49,221 bases of DNA from an uncultured Lachnospiraceae bacterium (GCA_947626915.1 CANQUA010000014.1:1-49221); one strand, 5' to 3'; counted from the first letter of the stretch, positions 35,231 through 44,426 are shown. Notes: a model not told the origin generated them from the letters alone. Numbers and translations are program-made.

Positions 35231-36613
35231 ATGGGTACCAAGGAAAAAGCGTCCGCAAAGGATATGACGACGGGAAATATTGTATTTTTGCTGGTTCAGT
35301 TCGCCGTTCCGCTGATCATCGGCAATCTGTTCCAGATGATGTATAATACGGTGGATTCCCTGGTGGTAGGCAATTTCGTGGGAAAAGAGGCCCTGGCGGC
35401 GGTGGGCTCCACCACGCAGATCGTCAATATGCTGGTCTTTTTCTTTAACGGCGTCTCCATCGGAGCGGGCGTGGTGATCAGCCGCTACTATGGGGCCAGA
35501 CAGCCCGACAGCCTGCATAGGGCCGTGGAGACGACGATTTTTGTGACCTTCGTGTGCGGGATATTGTTTACGGTCATCGGAATCTGGCTGGTGCATCCGA
35601 TGCTGCTGTTTATGTCCACGCCGGAGGATGTGATGGACGCGGCGACGGTGTACCTGCGGATCTATTTTATGGGGATGCTGGGACTTCTGGTATACAATAT
35701 GGGGAGCGGGATCCTGCGGGCGGTCGGGGATACCGAAAGGCCGCTTTTGTTCCTGATTTTTACCAGTGTCGTGAACGCAGTCCTGGATCTTCTGTTCGTG
35801 ATCGTGTTCCACGCCGGGATCGCGGGCGTGGCCTACGCGACGATCATCGCCCAGTTTATCTCGGCGGCCATGATCCTGGCGCTTCTGACCGGGACGAAAG
35901 AGGGTTACCGCCTGACCTGGCGCGATCTGCGCTGCGACATTGCGATCCTGCGGCAGATTTTTGTGATCGGCCTGCCTGCCGGGGTGCAGTCGGTGATCAC
36001 GGCCTTTTCCAATGTGTTTGTGCAGTCCTACGTCAACAGTTTCGGCTCCGCCTGCATGGCCGGATGGAGCTGTTACAATAAGCTGGATACCTTTATCATG
36101 CTGCCGATGCAGAGCATGGCCCAGGCGGCCACGACGTTCGTGGGGCAGAATGTGGGCGCCGGAAAAAACGACCGCGTCAACCGGGGAACGGTCTGGTCGA
36201 TGGCCCTGACCGTGAGCATCACGGCGGTGATCGCCCTGTTCCTGTTCATGTTTGCTGTGCCGGCTACGGGGATATTTACCAGCGATGCTGAGGTCGTGGA
36301 GTACGGGGCGCTGTTTTTGCAGACGAACATCTTTTTTATGCTCTTTAACTGCATCAACCATACGCTGGCGGGGGCCCTGCGCGGCCGCGGGGATTCCACC
36401 GGCCCCATGGCGATTATGCTTTTGAACTTCGTGGCCGTGCGGCAGGTGTATCTGTTCGTCGTGACGCGGTTCGTCAGCAATACGGCGCGTCTGGTGGGCT
36501 TCAGCTATCCGGTAGGCTGGACCGCCTGCTGCATCATGGAGGTGGCTTACTTCTATCTGCGGTGGGGAAGAAAGCAGAGCCGGGGAGCGCGGACGGCGGA
36601 AACGAAAGGATGA
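35231..36613 (+). CDS. MATE-family multidrug/metabolite exporter
   Basis: 460 residues with about 12 membrane helices. It opens with TGNIVFLLVQFAVPLIIGNL and the MATE signature QMMYNTVDSLVVGNFVGKEALAAVG; the second half repeats the fold (QSMAQAATTFVGQNVGAG). The ATG at 35231 has AGGAGG 7 bases upstream. Family members export drugs or metabolites using a Na+ or H+ gradient. The last residues (RGARTAETKG) and the stop are encoded by the first unit of a 38-bp tandem repeat, so the C-terminus may vary between strains. Confidence 0.9.
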   Translation: MGTKEKASAKDMTTGNIVFLLVQFAVPLIIGNLFQMMYNTVDSLVVGNFVGKEALAAVGSTTQIVNMLVFFFNGVSIGAGVVISRYYGARQPDSLHRAVETTIFVTFVCGILFTVIGIWLVHPMLLFMSTPEDVMDAATVYLRIYFMGMLGLLVYNMGSGILRAVGDTERPLLFLIFTSVVNAVLDLLFVIVFHAGIAGVAYATIIAQFISAAMILALLTGTKEGYRLTWRDLRCDIAILRQIFVIGLPAGVQSVITAFSNVFVQSYVNSFGSACMAGWSCYNKLDTFIMLPMQSMAQAATTFVGQNVGAGKNDRVNRGTVWSMALTVSITAVIALFLFMFAVPATGIFTSDAEVVEYGALFLQTNIFFMLFNCINHTLAGALRGRGDSTGPMAIMLLNFVAVRQVYLFVVTRFVSNTARLVGFSYPVGWTACCIMEVAYFYLRWGRKQSRGARTAETKG

Positions 36614-36781
36614 GGAGCCGGGAAGCGCGGACGGCGGAAACGAAAGGATGGGGAGCCGGGGAGCGCGGACGGCGGAAACGAAAGGATGAGGAGCCGGGAA
36701 GCGCGGACGGCGGAAACGAAAGGATGAGGAGCCGGGGAGCGCGGACGGCGGAAATAAAAAGATAAGGAGCCGGGATCGAAA
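36577..36781. repeat. 38-bp minisatellite, five units plus a partial sixth
   Basis: Units begin at 36577, 36615, 36653, 36691, 36729 and 36767 (partial), each exactly 38 bp apart. Consensus begins GAGCCGGGRAGCGCGGACGG and ends with CGGAAACGAAAGGATGAG. The first unit holds the MATE stop codon. As 38 is not a multiple of three, each unit shifts the frame. Confidence 0.95.
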
Positions 36782-36838
36782 GCGGCGGGCCGGGGCCGAT
36801 GAAAATAACAGGCCGGACCGGCAGATAAGGAGGAAACG

Positions 36839-37612
36839 ATGATCTTAACCATAGACATGGGAAATACGAATATCGTGATTGGAGGCATAGACGATACCCG
36901 CACCTATTTTGCGGAGCGGGTGACCACCAATCACGCCAAGACCGATATGGAATACGCGGCCAATATCAAGAGCATCCTGGAGCTGCACGGCGTGCCGGCA
37001 TTGGAGATCGGCGGGGCGATCCTGTCCTCGGTGGTGCCGCCTTTAAACGCAACGGTTCTTTCTGCGGTAGAGAAGATCTGCGGGTTCCGGCCGATGCTGG
37101 TGGGGCCCGGCATGAAGACGGGGCTGAATATCCTGATGGACAATCCAAAAACGGTCGGCAGCGATATGATCGTGGATGCGGTGGCCGCGATCCAGGAATA
37201 TCCCTGCCCGATCATTGTCATCGATATGGGAACGGCCACGACCATGTCCGTCATCAGCCGGACCGGCAATTATATCGGCGGCGTCATACTGCCGGGGCCC
37301 AAGGTATCGCTGGATTCCCTCAGCGGCAAGACGGCCCAGCTTCCCTACATCAGCCTGGAAACGCCCGGCAAAGTCATCGGCAAGAATACCATTGATTGTA
37401 TGCGCTCCGGCATCATGTACGGCTCCGCGGCCATGATCGACGGCATGATCGACCGGATGGAGCAGGAGCTGGGGGAGAAAGCGTCCCTGGTGGCTACCGG
37501 CGGGCTGGCCGGATTTTTCACGCCTCTCTGCAGGCATAAGATCGTTTACGAGGACGACCTGCTGCTGAAGGGGCTCCTGATCATCTACAGGAAGAATACC
37601 GCGGATCGCTGA
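36839..37612 (+). CDS. coaX: Type III pantothenate kinase
   Basis: 257 residues. ASKHA-fold motifs: phosphate 1 IDMGNTNIVIG at the N-terminus, the pantothenate/phosphate 2 region IVIDMGTATTMSVI, GGVILPGPKVS, and the adenosine motif VATGGLAGFF. ATG with AAGGAGG 6 bases upstream. It phosphorylates pantothenate, the first step of coenzyme A synthesis, and unlike types I/II is not feedback inhibited by CoA. coaBC follows 157 bp later, behind its own promoter. Confidence 0.95.
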   Translation: MILTIDMGNTNIVIGGIDDTRTYFAERVTTNHAKTDMEYAANIKSILELHGVPALEIGGAILSSVVPPLNATVLSAVEKICGFRPMLVGPGMKTGLNILMDNPKTVGSDMIVDAVAAIQEYPCPIIVIDMGTATTMSVISRTGNYIGGVILPGPKVSLDSLSGKTAQLPYISLETPGKVIGKNTIDCMRSGIMYGSAAMIDGMIDRMEQELGEKASLVATGGLAGFFTPLCRHKIVYEDDLLLKGLLIIYRKNTADR

Positions 37613-37702
37613 CGTTTCGGCGTTTTCTGAGACTGCCGGGGAAAATGGACTGCCGGGTCCGCCGCGGCAGAGAACGCCGTTTTTTACCGGAACTGTTTTT
37701 TC

Positions 37703-37731
37703 TTTACAACTTTTTTCAGCCGTGATAGAAT
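37703..37731 (+). promoter_or_regulatory. coaBC promoter
   Basis: -35 TTTACA (37703-37708), 17-bp spacer, extended -10 TGA-TAGAAT (37726-37731). Confidence 0.7.
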
Positions 37732-37769
37732 GAAAATGATTCTGGGAGACGGCAGGAGAGGAGGTTTTT

Positions 37770-38990
37770 ATGCTGACCGGTAAAACAGTCGTGCTGGGCG
37801 TCAGCGGCAGCATCGCGGCTTATAAGGCCGCGTATCTGGCCAGCGCCCTGAAAAAGCTTCATGCCGACGTGCAGGTGATCCTGACGAAAAACGCGGAGCA
37901 GTTTATCGCGCCGCTGACGTTTGAGAGCCTGACAGGCAATAAATGTCTGGTGGATACCTTCGACCGGAATTTTCAGTACAGCGTGGAACATGTGGCCCTG
38001 GCGAAGCGGGCGGATCTTTTTATGCTGGCCCCCGCTACCGCCAATGTGATCGCGAAAGCGGCTCACGGTCTGGCGGACGACATGCTGACGACCACGTTTC
38101 TGGCCTGCAGATGTCCCAAATACATTTCCCCGGCCATGAATACCCAGATGTACGAGAATCCGGTCACCCAGGACAATCTGAAGCGCTGCGCCTCCTACGG
38201 GATCCATGTGATCGATCCGGCGGTGGGATATCTGGCCTGCGGGGACGTGGGAGCCGGGAAAATGCCGGAGCCGGAGACGCTTCTGGACTATATCCTGCAG
38301 GAGATCGCCTATCCCAAGGATCTGGCCGGAAAGAAGATCCTGGTGACGGCGGGGCCGACCCGGGAAGCGCTGGATCCGGTCCGGTATCTGACGAACCATT
38401 CCACCGGGAAGATGGGCTACGCGATCGCGAGGGCGGCCTCCCGGCGGGGCGCGGAGGTGACGCTGGTCACTGGGCCCACGGAACTTAAGCGGCCGCGTTT
38501 CGTGCATGTGACCGAGGTGAAGAGCGCCGGAGAGATGTTCGAGGCGGTGACGGCGGTGAGCGCCGAACAGGACGCGGTCATCAAGGCGGCGGCGGTGGCG
38601 GATTACCGTCCGGCGGAAACCGCGCAGGAGAAGCTGAAGAAAAAAGAGGGCGAGCTGACCCTGCAGCTGGAACGGACGGAGGATATCCTGAAATTTTTGG
38701 GAGAGCATAAACCGGAGGGACAGCTTCTGTGCGGATTTTCCATGGAAACGGAACATCTGATCGAACATTCCAGGCAAAAGCTGCTGAAAAAGAATCTGGA
38801 TATGGTGGCGGCCAACAGCCTGAGGCAGGAGGGCGCCGGCTTCGGCACGGACACCAATGTGGTGACGCTGATCACGGCCCGCGGCGAGACGGCCCTGGAG
38901 AAGATGAGCAAGGATCAGGTGGCCCATCGTCTGCTGGACGCGCTGTTCGGGCTGAACCAGGAAACAAAAGAGAGTACCGCGGACGGCTGA
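37770..38990 (+). CDS. coaBC: Bifunctional phosphopantothenoylcysteine decarboxylase / phosphopantothenate-cysteine ligase
   Basis: 406 residues. N-terminal CoaC flavoprotein with GVSGSIAAYKA, the catalytic His in SVEHVALAKRAD, the PAMNTQM motif and the substrate-clamp Cys in GYLACGDVGAGKMPEP. C-terminal CoaB with VTAGPTREALDPVRYLTNHSTGKMG and the KAAAVADYRP segment, then a Lys-rich KLKKKEG loop. Makes 4'-phosphopantetheine from phosphopantothenate, CTP (or ATP) and Cys. AGGAGG lies about 7 bases before the ATG. Together with coaX it covers two stages of the CoA pathway. Confidence 0.96.
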   Translation: MLTGKTVVLGVSGSIAAYKAAYLASALKKLHADVQVILTKNAEQFIAPLTFESLTGNKCLVDTFDRNFQYSVEHVALAKRADLFMLAPATANVIAKAAHGLADDMLTTTFLACRCPKYISPAMNTQMYENPVTQDNLKRCASYGIHVIDPAVGYLACGDVGAGKMPEPETLLDYILQEIAYPKDLAGKKILVTAGPTREALDPVRYLTNHSTGKMGYAIARAASRRGAEVTLVTGPTELKRPRFVHVTEVKSAGEMFEAVTAVSAEQDAVIKAAAVADYRPAETAQEKLKKKEGELTLQLERTEDILKFLGEHKPEGQLLCGFSMETEHLIEHSRQKLLKKNLDMVAANSLRQEGAGFGTDTNVVTLITARGETALEKMSKDQVAHRLLDALFGLNQETKESTADG

Positions 38991-39030
38991 GACGGCGGTT
39001 TCGCGGGATCAAACAGAAAGGGGTATGAGT

Positions 39031-39888
39031 ATGAGGTACGAAAGCATTACGTTGGAGGCAGAGGGCCAGGTTACGGGACCGGCCCGGCTGGATGAGTATA
39101 TTCTGGAGCCGGTCAGTGTGGAACCGAAGAGGAAACGGCCGGCGGTGCTGGTATGTCCCGGCGGCGGGTACCATTTCTGCAGCGATCGGGAAGCGGAGCC
39201 CATTGTCATGCGGTTTCTGAGCATGGGCTGCCACAGCTTCTGCCTGTATTACAGCGTGGCTCCCAGCCGTTTCCCGACGTCGCTTCTGGAAGTGGCGAAG
39301 GCGGTGGCGGAGATACGCGCCCACAGCGAGGAGTGGCTGGTGGATCCGGAACGGATCTATGTCTGCGGGTTCTCGGCCGGCGGCCATCTGGTCTGCAGCC
39401 TGGGAACGTTCTGGAACCGGGAGTTTGTCTACGGACCGCTGGGGCTGACGGCGGAGCAGATCCGGCCCAACGGGCTGATCCTGGGCTATCCGGTGATCAC
39501 CAGCGGAGCATTCGCCCATCGGGGAAGCTTCAACCAGCTGCTGGGACCGGGAGAGGAATGGAAGACGGCGGCGAAGCGGGCGCATACGGACGCGCAGAGC
39601 CTGGAAGAGATGCTGGAGTTTGTTTCCCTGGAGAAGCAGGTGACGTCCGATATGCCCCGGGTCTTTCTGTGGCATACCTACGAGGACGCCGGCGTTCCGG
39701 TGGAGAACAGCCTGTTTTTGGCGTCGGCCCTGCGCAGGTGCGGCGTGAATCTGGAGCTGCATATTTTCCCGCGGGGCTGTCACGGACTGTCCCTGGCGGA
39801 CGAGGAGACCTCCCGGCCGGGCGCCGGCATGGAGATCCCTGCGGTGCAGAGCTGGATCCCGCTGGTACGGCTGTGGATCAAGGAGTAA
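39031..39888 (+). CDS. Alpha/beta-hydrolase, esterase/lipase-like
   Basis: 285 residues. The oxyanion motif is CPGGGYHF (HGGG-like with Pro for His), the nucleophile elbow is CGFSAGGHL with Ser, and the probable acid and His are in YEDAGVPVENS and RGCHGLSLAD. These match the BD-FAE / acetyl-esterase group. The second ATG (39031) is chosen because AAAGGGG ends 7 bases before it and only 1 base before the first (39025). No signal peptide, so cytoplasmic; may deacetylate imported oligosaccharides (inference). It follows coaBC by 40 bp. Confidence 0.85.
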   Translation: MRYESITLEAEGQVTGPARLDEYILEPVSVEPKRKRPAVLVCPGGGYHFCSDREAEPIVMRFLSMGCHSFCLYYSVAPSRFPTSLLEVAKAVAEIRAHSEEWLVDPERIYVCGFSAGGHLVCSLGTFWNREFVYGPLGLTAEQIRPNGLILGYPVITSGAFAHRGSFNQLLGPGEEWKTAAKRAHTDAQSLEEMLEFVSLEKQVTSDMPRVFLWHTYEDAGVPVENSLFLASALRRCGVNLELHIFPRGCHGLSLADEETSRPGAGMEIPAVQSWIPLVRLWIKE

Positions 39889-39997
39889 ATTTCTATGAAA
39901 AATCAGAAAAAGTCCGGTCCGATTTAAACAGCAGAGGGGAGCAGCATGGGTCAGACCCCGCAGAACGCGGGTTCCTGTATAAATCGGAGGAGTTATC

Positions 39998-41590
39998 ATG
40001 GCAGCAATAGAAGAAGAGATCAGAAAACGAAGAACCTTTGCGATCATTTCCCACCCGGATGCCGGCAAGACCACCTTGACCGAAAAATTCCTGCTTTACG
40101 GCGGGGCGATCAACCTGGCGGGCACGGTGAAAGGACGCAAAGCCGCGAAGCACGCGGTTTCCGACTGGATGGAGATCGAAAAAGAGAGAGGAATCTCCGT
40201 CACTTCGTCGGTCATGCAGTTTGAATATGACAATTATTGCATCAATATCCTGGATACGCCGGGACATCAGGATTTTTCTGAGGACACGTACCGGACCCTG
40301 ATGGCCGCCGACAGCGCCGTCATGGTCATCGACGGCTCCAAGGGCGTGGAGGCGCAGACGATCAAGCTGTTCAAAGTCTGCGTTCTGCGCGGCATTCCCA
40401 TTTTTACGTTTATCAATAAGCTGGACCGGGAGGCGAAGGACCCCTTCGAGCTGATGGACGATATTGAAAATGTCCTCGGCATCCGCACCTGTCCGGTCAA
40501 CTGGCCCATCGGCTGCGGCAAGAATTTTAAGGGCGTTTACGACCGCAATACCCGGAAAGTCACGACCTTTACGGCGGCCATGGGCGGACAGAAGGAGGTG
40601 GCTTCCCGGACGTTCGACGTGGAGGGAACGGAGGTGGAGGCCGTCATCGGCCCCGATTATCACCGGCAGCTGCTGGAGGAGATCGAGCTGCTGGACGGAG
40701 CCGCGGATGAGTTTGATCTGGAGCGGGTGCAGAGAGGCGATCTGTCGCCGGTCTTTTTCGGGTCGGCGCTGACGAACTTCGGCGTGGAAACCTTTTTGAA
40801 GCATTTCCTGGCCATGACTACGTCGCCGCTTCCCAGGAAGACGACCACCGGCGAGATCGACCCGTTCAGGGAAAGTTTTTCCGCATTTGTGTTCAAGATC
40901 CAGGCGAACATGAACAAGGCCCACCGGGACCGGATCGCGTTCATGCGCATTGTTTCCGGCAAATTCGAGGCGGGCATGGAGGTCAACCATGTCCAGGGCG
41001 GCAAAAAACTCCGCCTGTCCCAGCCTCAGCAGCTGATGGCCCAGGACCGGAAGATCGTGGAAGAGGCCTACGCGGGCGACATCATCGGCGTGTTCGATCC
41101 GGGGATTTTTTCCATCGGGGACACGCTCTGCCTCTCCAATGAGAAGTTTGAATTTGAAGGGATCCCGACCTTCGCGCCGGAGCATTTCGCCAGGGTCCGA
41201 CAGGTGGACACCATGAAGCGGAAACAGTTCTTGAAGGGCGTCAACCAGATCGCCCAGGAGGGCGCGATCCAGATTTTCCAGGAGTTCAACACCGGCATGG
41301 AGGAAATCATCGTCGGCGTGGTCGGAGAGCTGCAGTTCGAGGTGCTGACTTACCGCCTGGAGAACGAATACGGCGTGGAAGTGAAGCTGGACAAGCTGCC
41401 CTACGAGTACATCCGCTGGGTGGAAAACAAAGATTCCGTCGATGTGGAGAAGATCCAGGGGACCTCGGACATGAAACGGATCCGGGACCTGAAAGGAAAT
41501 CCGCTCCTGCTTTTCGTGAACAGCTGGAGCGTGGGCATGGTCGAGGAACGGAACCCGAAGCTGAAGCTGAGCGAGTTCGGGCGGGATTGA
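39998..41590 (+). CDS. prfC: Peptide chain release factor 3
   Basis: 530 residues, full length. Translational GTPase motifs: G1 SHPDAGKTTLTEK, G2 ERGISVTSSV, G3 DTPGHQDFSEDTYRTL (the FSEDTYRTL extension is typical of RF3), G4 NKLD. Domains II and III follow, with the RF3-typical MEEIIVGVVGELQFEVL. ATG with GGAGG about 7 bases upstream. RF3 recycles RF1/RF2 after peptide release. Confidence 0.96.
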   Translation: MAAIEEEIRKRRTFAIISHPDAGKTTLTEKFLLYGGAINLAGTVKGRKAAKHAVSDWMEIEKERGISVTSSVMQFEYDNYCINILDTPGHQDFSEDTYRTLMAADSAVMVIDGSKGVEAQTIKLFKVCVLRGIPIFTFINKLDREAKDPFELMDDIENVLGIRTCPVNWPIGCGKNFKGVYDRNTRKVTTFTAAMGGQKEVASRTFDVEGTEVEAVIGPDYHRQLLEEIELLDGAADEFDLERVQRGDLSPVFFGSALTNFGVETFLKHFLAMTTSPLPRKTTTGEIDPFRESFSAFVFKIQANMNKAHRDRIAFMRIVSGKFEAGMEVNHVQGGKKLRLSQPQQLMAQDRKIVEEAYAGDIIGVFDPGIFSIGDTLCLSNEKFEFEGIPTFAPEHFARVRQVDTMKRKQFLKGVNQIAQEGAIQIFQEFNTGMEEIIVGVVGELQFEVLTYRLENEYGVEVKLDKLPYEYIRWVENKDSVDVEKIQGTSDMKRIRDLKGNPLLLFVNSWSVGMVEERNPKLKLSEFGRD

Positions 41591-41744
41591 TCCGTCCGAA
41601 CAGGAGACGGACCGTTTTTGGCCTGGGGAGTGTTTGGCACCGTTTGGATTCGGTGCGGCAGACCGGTTTCCGGCGGGACCGTTTAAAGAGCACGGCGGTA
41701 TGCCAAAGACGCTGCCGTCCGGCAGGGCCGGCATTGTGTCATCG

Positions 41745-41764
41745 TCCGGAAAGCTCTTTCCGGA
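41745..41764. promoter_or_regulatory. 20-bp palindrome between prfC and the dipeptidase gene
   Basis: TCCGGAAAG-CT-CTTTCCGGA, with 9-bp perfect arms. It ends 26 bp before the dipeptidase start, just upstream of its AAGGAGG site. Could be an operator or an mRNA hairpin near the ribosome binding site. The rest of 41591-41790 shows nothing clear. Confidence 0.45.
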
Positions 41765-41790
41765 TCATCATAAAAAGGAGGCGTTTGGTT

Positions 41791-43212
41791 ATGCAGTATC
41801 AACAGGAGATCAGTTCCTATATCGACGCGCATACGCAGGAAATGATCGGGGATATTTTTACGCTTTGCCGCATCAACAGCGAGCGGATGCCGGCGAAGGA
41901 AGGGAAGCCCTACGGCGACGGACCGGCGGAGGCGCTGGCGGAGGCGCTTGGGATCGCGGCCTCCTATGGCTTTGCCGTAAAGAATTATGACAATTTCGTG
42001 GGAACCGTGGATCTGGGCGATCAGGAGAGGCAGCTGGATATCCTGGCCCACCTGGATGTGGTTCCGGCCGGGGAGGGCTGGCAGGTGACCGGGCCCTTTG
42101 AGCCGGTGCTGAAGGACGGGAAGCTGTTCGGACGCGGCACTTCCGACGACAAGGGACCGGCGGTGGCCGCGCTTTACGCCCTGCGCTGTGTGAAAGAGCT
42201 GGGGATTCCGCTGAAAAAGAGCGTCCGCCTGATTCTGGGGTGCGACGAGGAATGCGGCAGCTCCGATATCCGGCATTATTACAAGATCGAGAAAGAAGCG
42301 CCGATGACGTTTTCACCGGACGCGGATTTTCCGGTGACGAACATTGAAAAGGGCCGTCTGCCCGGAACGTTCGACGCGGACTTCGCCGCAAGCGAAGCGC
42401 TTCCGAGGCTGGTATCCGTGGAAGCCGGCGTGAAGGTGAATGTGGTTCCGGGCAAGGCCTACGCGGTGGTCGAGGGAATCAGCGCGGAAGAGATGGCGAA
42501 AGCGGCGGAAGCGGCGCAGGCGGAGACGGGCATTGAGTTCCTCCTGGAGGAATGCCCGGCGGACGGCGGCGCAGCCGCTGTGAAAATCACGGCTGTGGGC
42601 GAGGGCGCCCATGCGGCCAGCCCCCAGACCGGGAACAACGCGCTGACCGGGCTTCTGACCTACCTTCTGCGGCTGCCTCTGGCTCCCTGTCCCCAGGTGA
42701 CGGCGCTCCGGAACCTGCTGAGCCTGATGCCTCACGGCGATGTGAACGGCCGGGCCATGGGGATCGCTCTGCACGACGAGATTTCCGGGGAATTGACCCT
42801 GGCGTTTACGATGCTGAACGTGACGAACAGCCGTCTGGAGGGCATGTTTGACAGCCGCTGCCCGGTCTGCGCGACCAACGGGAATATGCTGAATGTGGCG
42901 AAAGCCAGTATGGCCGCCGCCGGCATTACGCTGCATAACGATTCCTTTACGCCGCCTCATCATGTGGACGGGAACTCCCATTTCGTCCGGACGCTTCTGA
43001 AGGCGTATGAGGCGCACACCGGCCGGAAGGGCGAGTGCCAGTCCATGGGCGGCGGCACCTACGTCCATGACCTGAAAAACGGCGTGGCCTTCGGCGCTTC
43101 CATGCCCGGTACGGACAACCGGATGCACGGTGCGGACGAAAGGGCGGAGCTGGCGGATCTGGTGGCCAGCGCCAAGATTTTTGCCCAGGCGATCGTGGAA
43201 CTGTGCGCATAA
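41791..43212 (+). CDS. pepV: M20-family dipeptidase, PepV type
   Basis: 473 residues. Zinc-site motifs in order: LAHLDVVPAGEGW with His and catalytic Asp, GRGTSDDKGPAVAALYAL with bridging Asp, GCDEECGSSD with the general-base Glu pair, FSPDADFPV, and a late His in MPGTDNRMHGADE. The long lid domain between is typical of PepV rather than shorter M20 enzymes. ATG at 41791 with AAGGAGG 9 bases upstream. It splits dipeptides and some beta-Ala dipeptides in the cytoplasm. A terminator follows. Confidence 0.92.
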   Translation: MQYQQEISSYIDAHTQEMIGDIFTLCRINSERMPAKEGKPYGDGPAEALAEALGIAASYGFAVKNYDNFVGTVDLGDQERQLDILAHLDVVPAGEGWQVTGPFEPVLKDGKLFGRGTSDDKGPAVAALYALRCVKELGIPLKKSVRLILGCDEECGSSDIRHYYKIEKEAPMTFSPDADFPVTNIEKGRLPGTFDADFAASEALPRLVSVEAGVKVNVVPGKAYAVVEGISAEEMAKAAEAAQAETGIEFLLEECPADGGAAAVKITAVGEGAHAASPQTGNNALTGLLTYLLRLPLAPCPQVTALRNLLSLMPHGDVNGRAMGIALHDEISGELTLAFTMLNVTNSRLEGMFDSRCPVCATNGNMLNVAKASMAAAGITLHNDSFTPPHHVDGNSHFVRTLLKAYEAHTGRKGECQSMGGGTYVHDLKNGVAFGASMPGTDNRMHGADERAELADLVASAKIFAQAIVELCA

Positions 43213-43318
43213 CAACAGGACGGAACCGTTCCCGCGGAGAAACCGGTCCGCGCCCGCGTTGGGCGGCAGGGCCGGGAAACCGCGAGAAGCGGGGCGGCCG
43301 CATTGACTGACGCATTAG

Positions 43319-43371
43319 TCCCTCCTGGATCGGAGACGGAGCATATCCGGGGCCGTTCAGGAGGGATTTTT
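43319..43371 (+). terminator. Terminator after the dipeptidase gene
   Basis: Stem TCCCTCCTG (43319-43327) with CAGGAGGGA (43358-43366), followed by five T. It lies in the gap between convergent pepV and lysR genes. Confidence 0.72.
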
Positions 43372-43397
43372 GGATGCGCGGAGAAGCGTTTGGCGGG

Positions 43398-44309
43398 TCA
43401 GAGGCCGCTGTAATGGGGCAGCGGGTAATCCAGTTCATAATTTCTGCAAAGTTCCAGGAAATCCCTGGCGGCCGACGTGAGATATTTTTCCCGGTGATAG
43501 ATGATATGGAATTTCCTGCGCAGGTCCAGGGATTCCACGGAGACCGGGATTACCAGACCGCGCCGGATCGGGCCGGTGACCATGCGCCGGGGCAGGACGG
43601 AGATGCCCAGACCGTTTATGACGGCGTTGACCAGGGCGGTGGTGCTCATGGCCTCCCAGAGAGGCTGGATGGAGAATCCCAGGCTTTCCGCCGCATGGTC
43701 GACCATCTCGCGCGTACCGCTTCCCGGTTCCCGAAGCAGGAATTTCTGGCGGCGGAACTCATCGGCGGTCAGGCGGCGCTTCCGGCGGAAATACTCGTTG
43801 GCGGGGCAGATCACGGTCAGCTGGTCTTCCATATATTCTTCGGAATACAGGGACGGATTGTGGACGGCGCCTTCGATCAGCGCAAAGTCCAGTTCATTTT
43901 CCAGGATGCGGCGCTCCAGGATCTCGGAAGAGGCTACCAGGGCGCGCACTTCCGTATCGGCGTGGCGGCTTCGGAAGGCCTGCACATAGTAGGGCAGGAA
44001 CTGGGAGCCGATGGTGATGCTGGCTCCTACCCGAAGCAGGCCGCAGGCGTCCCAGCCGCGCATTCCCTTTTCCATATCGTCGAAAAGCATGCAGATGTGG
44101 GAAGCGTAGTCTTTGAACCGCATCCCGGCCTCCGTGATCCGCAGCCGCCGCCCGATCCGATCGAAGAGCACGACGCCGTAATAGGCCTCCAGTTCTTTAA
44201 CTGCCAGGCTGACCGCGGGCTGGGTCATCAGAAGGGCCTGGGCCGCTTTGGTGGTGTTGCACTGATTGTCTGTGATGGCCAAAAATATTTTCATGTGTCT
44301 GACTGTCAT
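43398..44309 (-). CDS. LysR-family transcriptional regulator
   Basis: 303 residues, standard length. N-terminal winged HTH: MKIFLAITDNQCNTTKAAQA, then TQPAVSLAVKELEAYYGVVLFDR, and the RLRITEAG wing. The C-terminal effector domain starts at LLRVGASITIGSQFLP and has the GSGTRE motif. GGAGG lies 5 bases before the ATG. Divergent from the chromate transporter pair and sharing its 117-bp control region, so the probable regulator of that pair; effector unknown. Confidence 0.92.
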   Translation of the reverse strand: MTVRHMKIFLAITDNQCNTTKAAQALLMTQPAVSLAVKELEAYYGVVLFDRIGRRLRITEAGMRFKDYASHICMLFDDMEKGMRGWDACGLLRVGASITIGSQFLPYYVQAFRSRHADTEVRALVASSEILERRILENELDFALIEGAVHNPSLYSEEYMEDQLTVICPANEYFRRKRRLTADEFRRQKFLLREPGSGTREMVDHAAESLGFSIQPLWEAMSTTALVNAVINGLGISVLPRRMVTGPIRRGLVIPVSVESLDLRRKFHIIYHREKYLTSAARDFLELCRNYELDYPLPHYSGL

Positions 44310-44341
44310 GGGACCTCCGATGATTTTTTATATAGAATAAC

Positions 44342-44356
44342 TTATTGTTTTGATAA
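44342..44356. promoter_or_regulatory. LysR-type operator candidate
   Basis: TTAT-TGTTTTG-ATAA, a T-N11-A interrupted palindrome of LysR type, just downstream of the lysR -10. A second short palindrome, AATAA-C-TTATT, overlaps its left edge. Binding here would repress lysR itself. Confidence 0.55.
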
Positions 44357-44357
44357 A

Positions 44358-44386
44358 ATTATATTATTTCCATTATTGAAAGTCAA
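44358..44386 (-). promoter_or_regulatory. lysR promoter
   Basis: Minus strand: -35 TTGACT (44386-44381), 17-bp spacer and -10 TATAAT (44363-44358). It overlaps the control region of the opposite gene. Confidence 0.72.
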
Positions 44387-44396
44387 GCGCTATAAT
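44367..44396 (+). promoter_or_regulatory. Probable promoter of the chromate transporter pair
   Basis: -10 TATAAT (44391-44396) with a poor -35 TTTCCA (44367-44372) 18 bp upstream. A weak -35 is common at promoters that need LysR activation. Confidence 0.5.
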
Positions 44397-44426
44397 ATCC
44401 CCGAAAAGACAAAGGAGGGTAAAGAG

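Noticed and set aside
36562-36765. 67-codon frame across the 38-bp repeats
   Set aside because: It overlaps the MATE 3' end and just cycles through the repeat in changing frames; no family resemblance.
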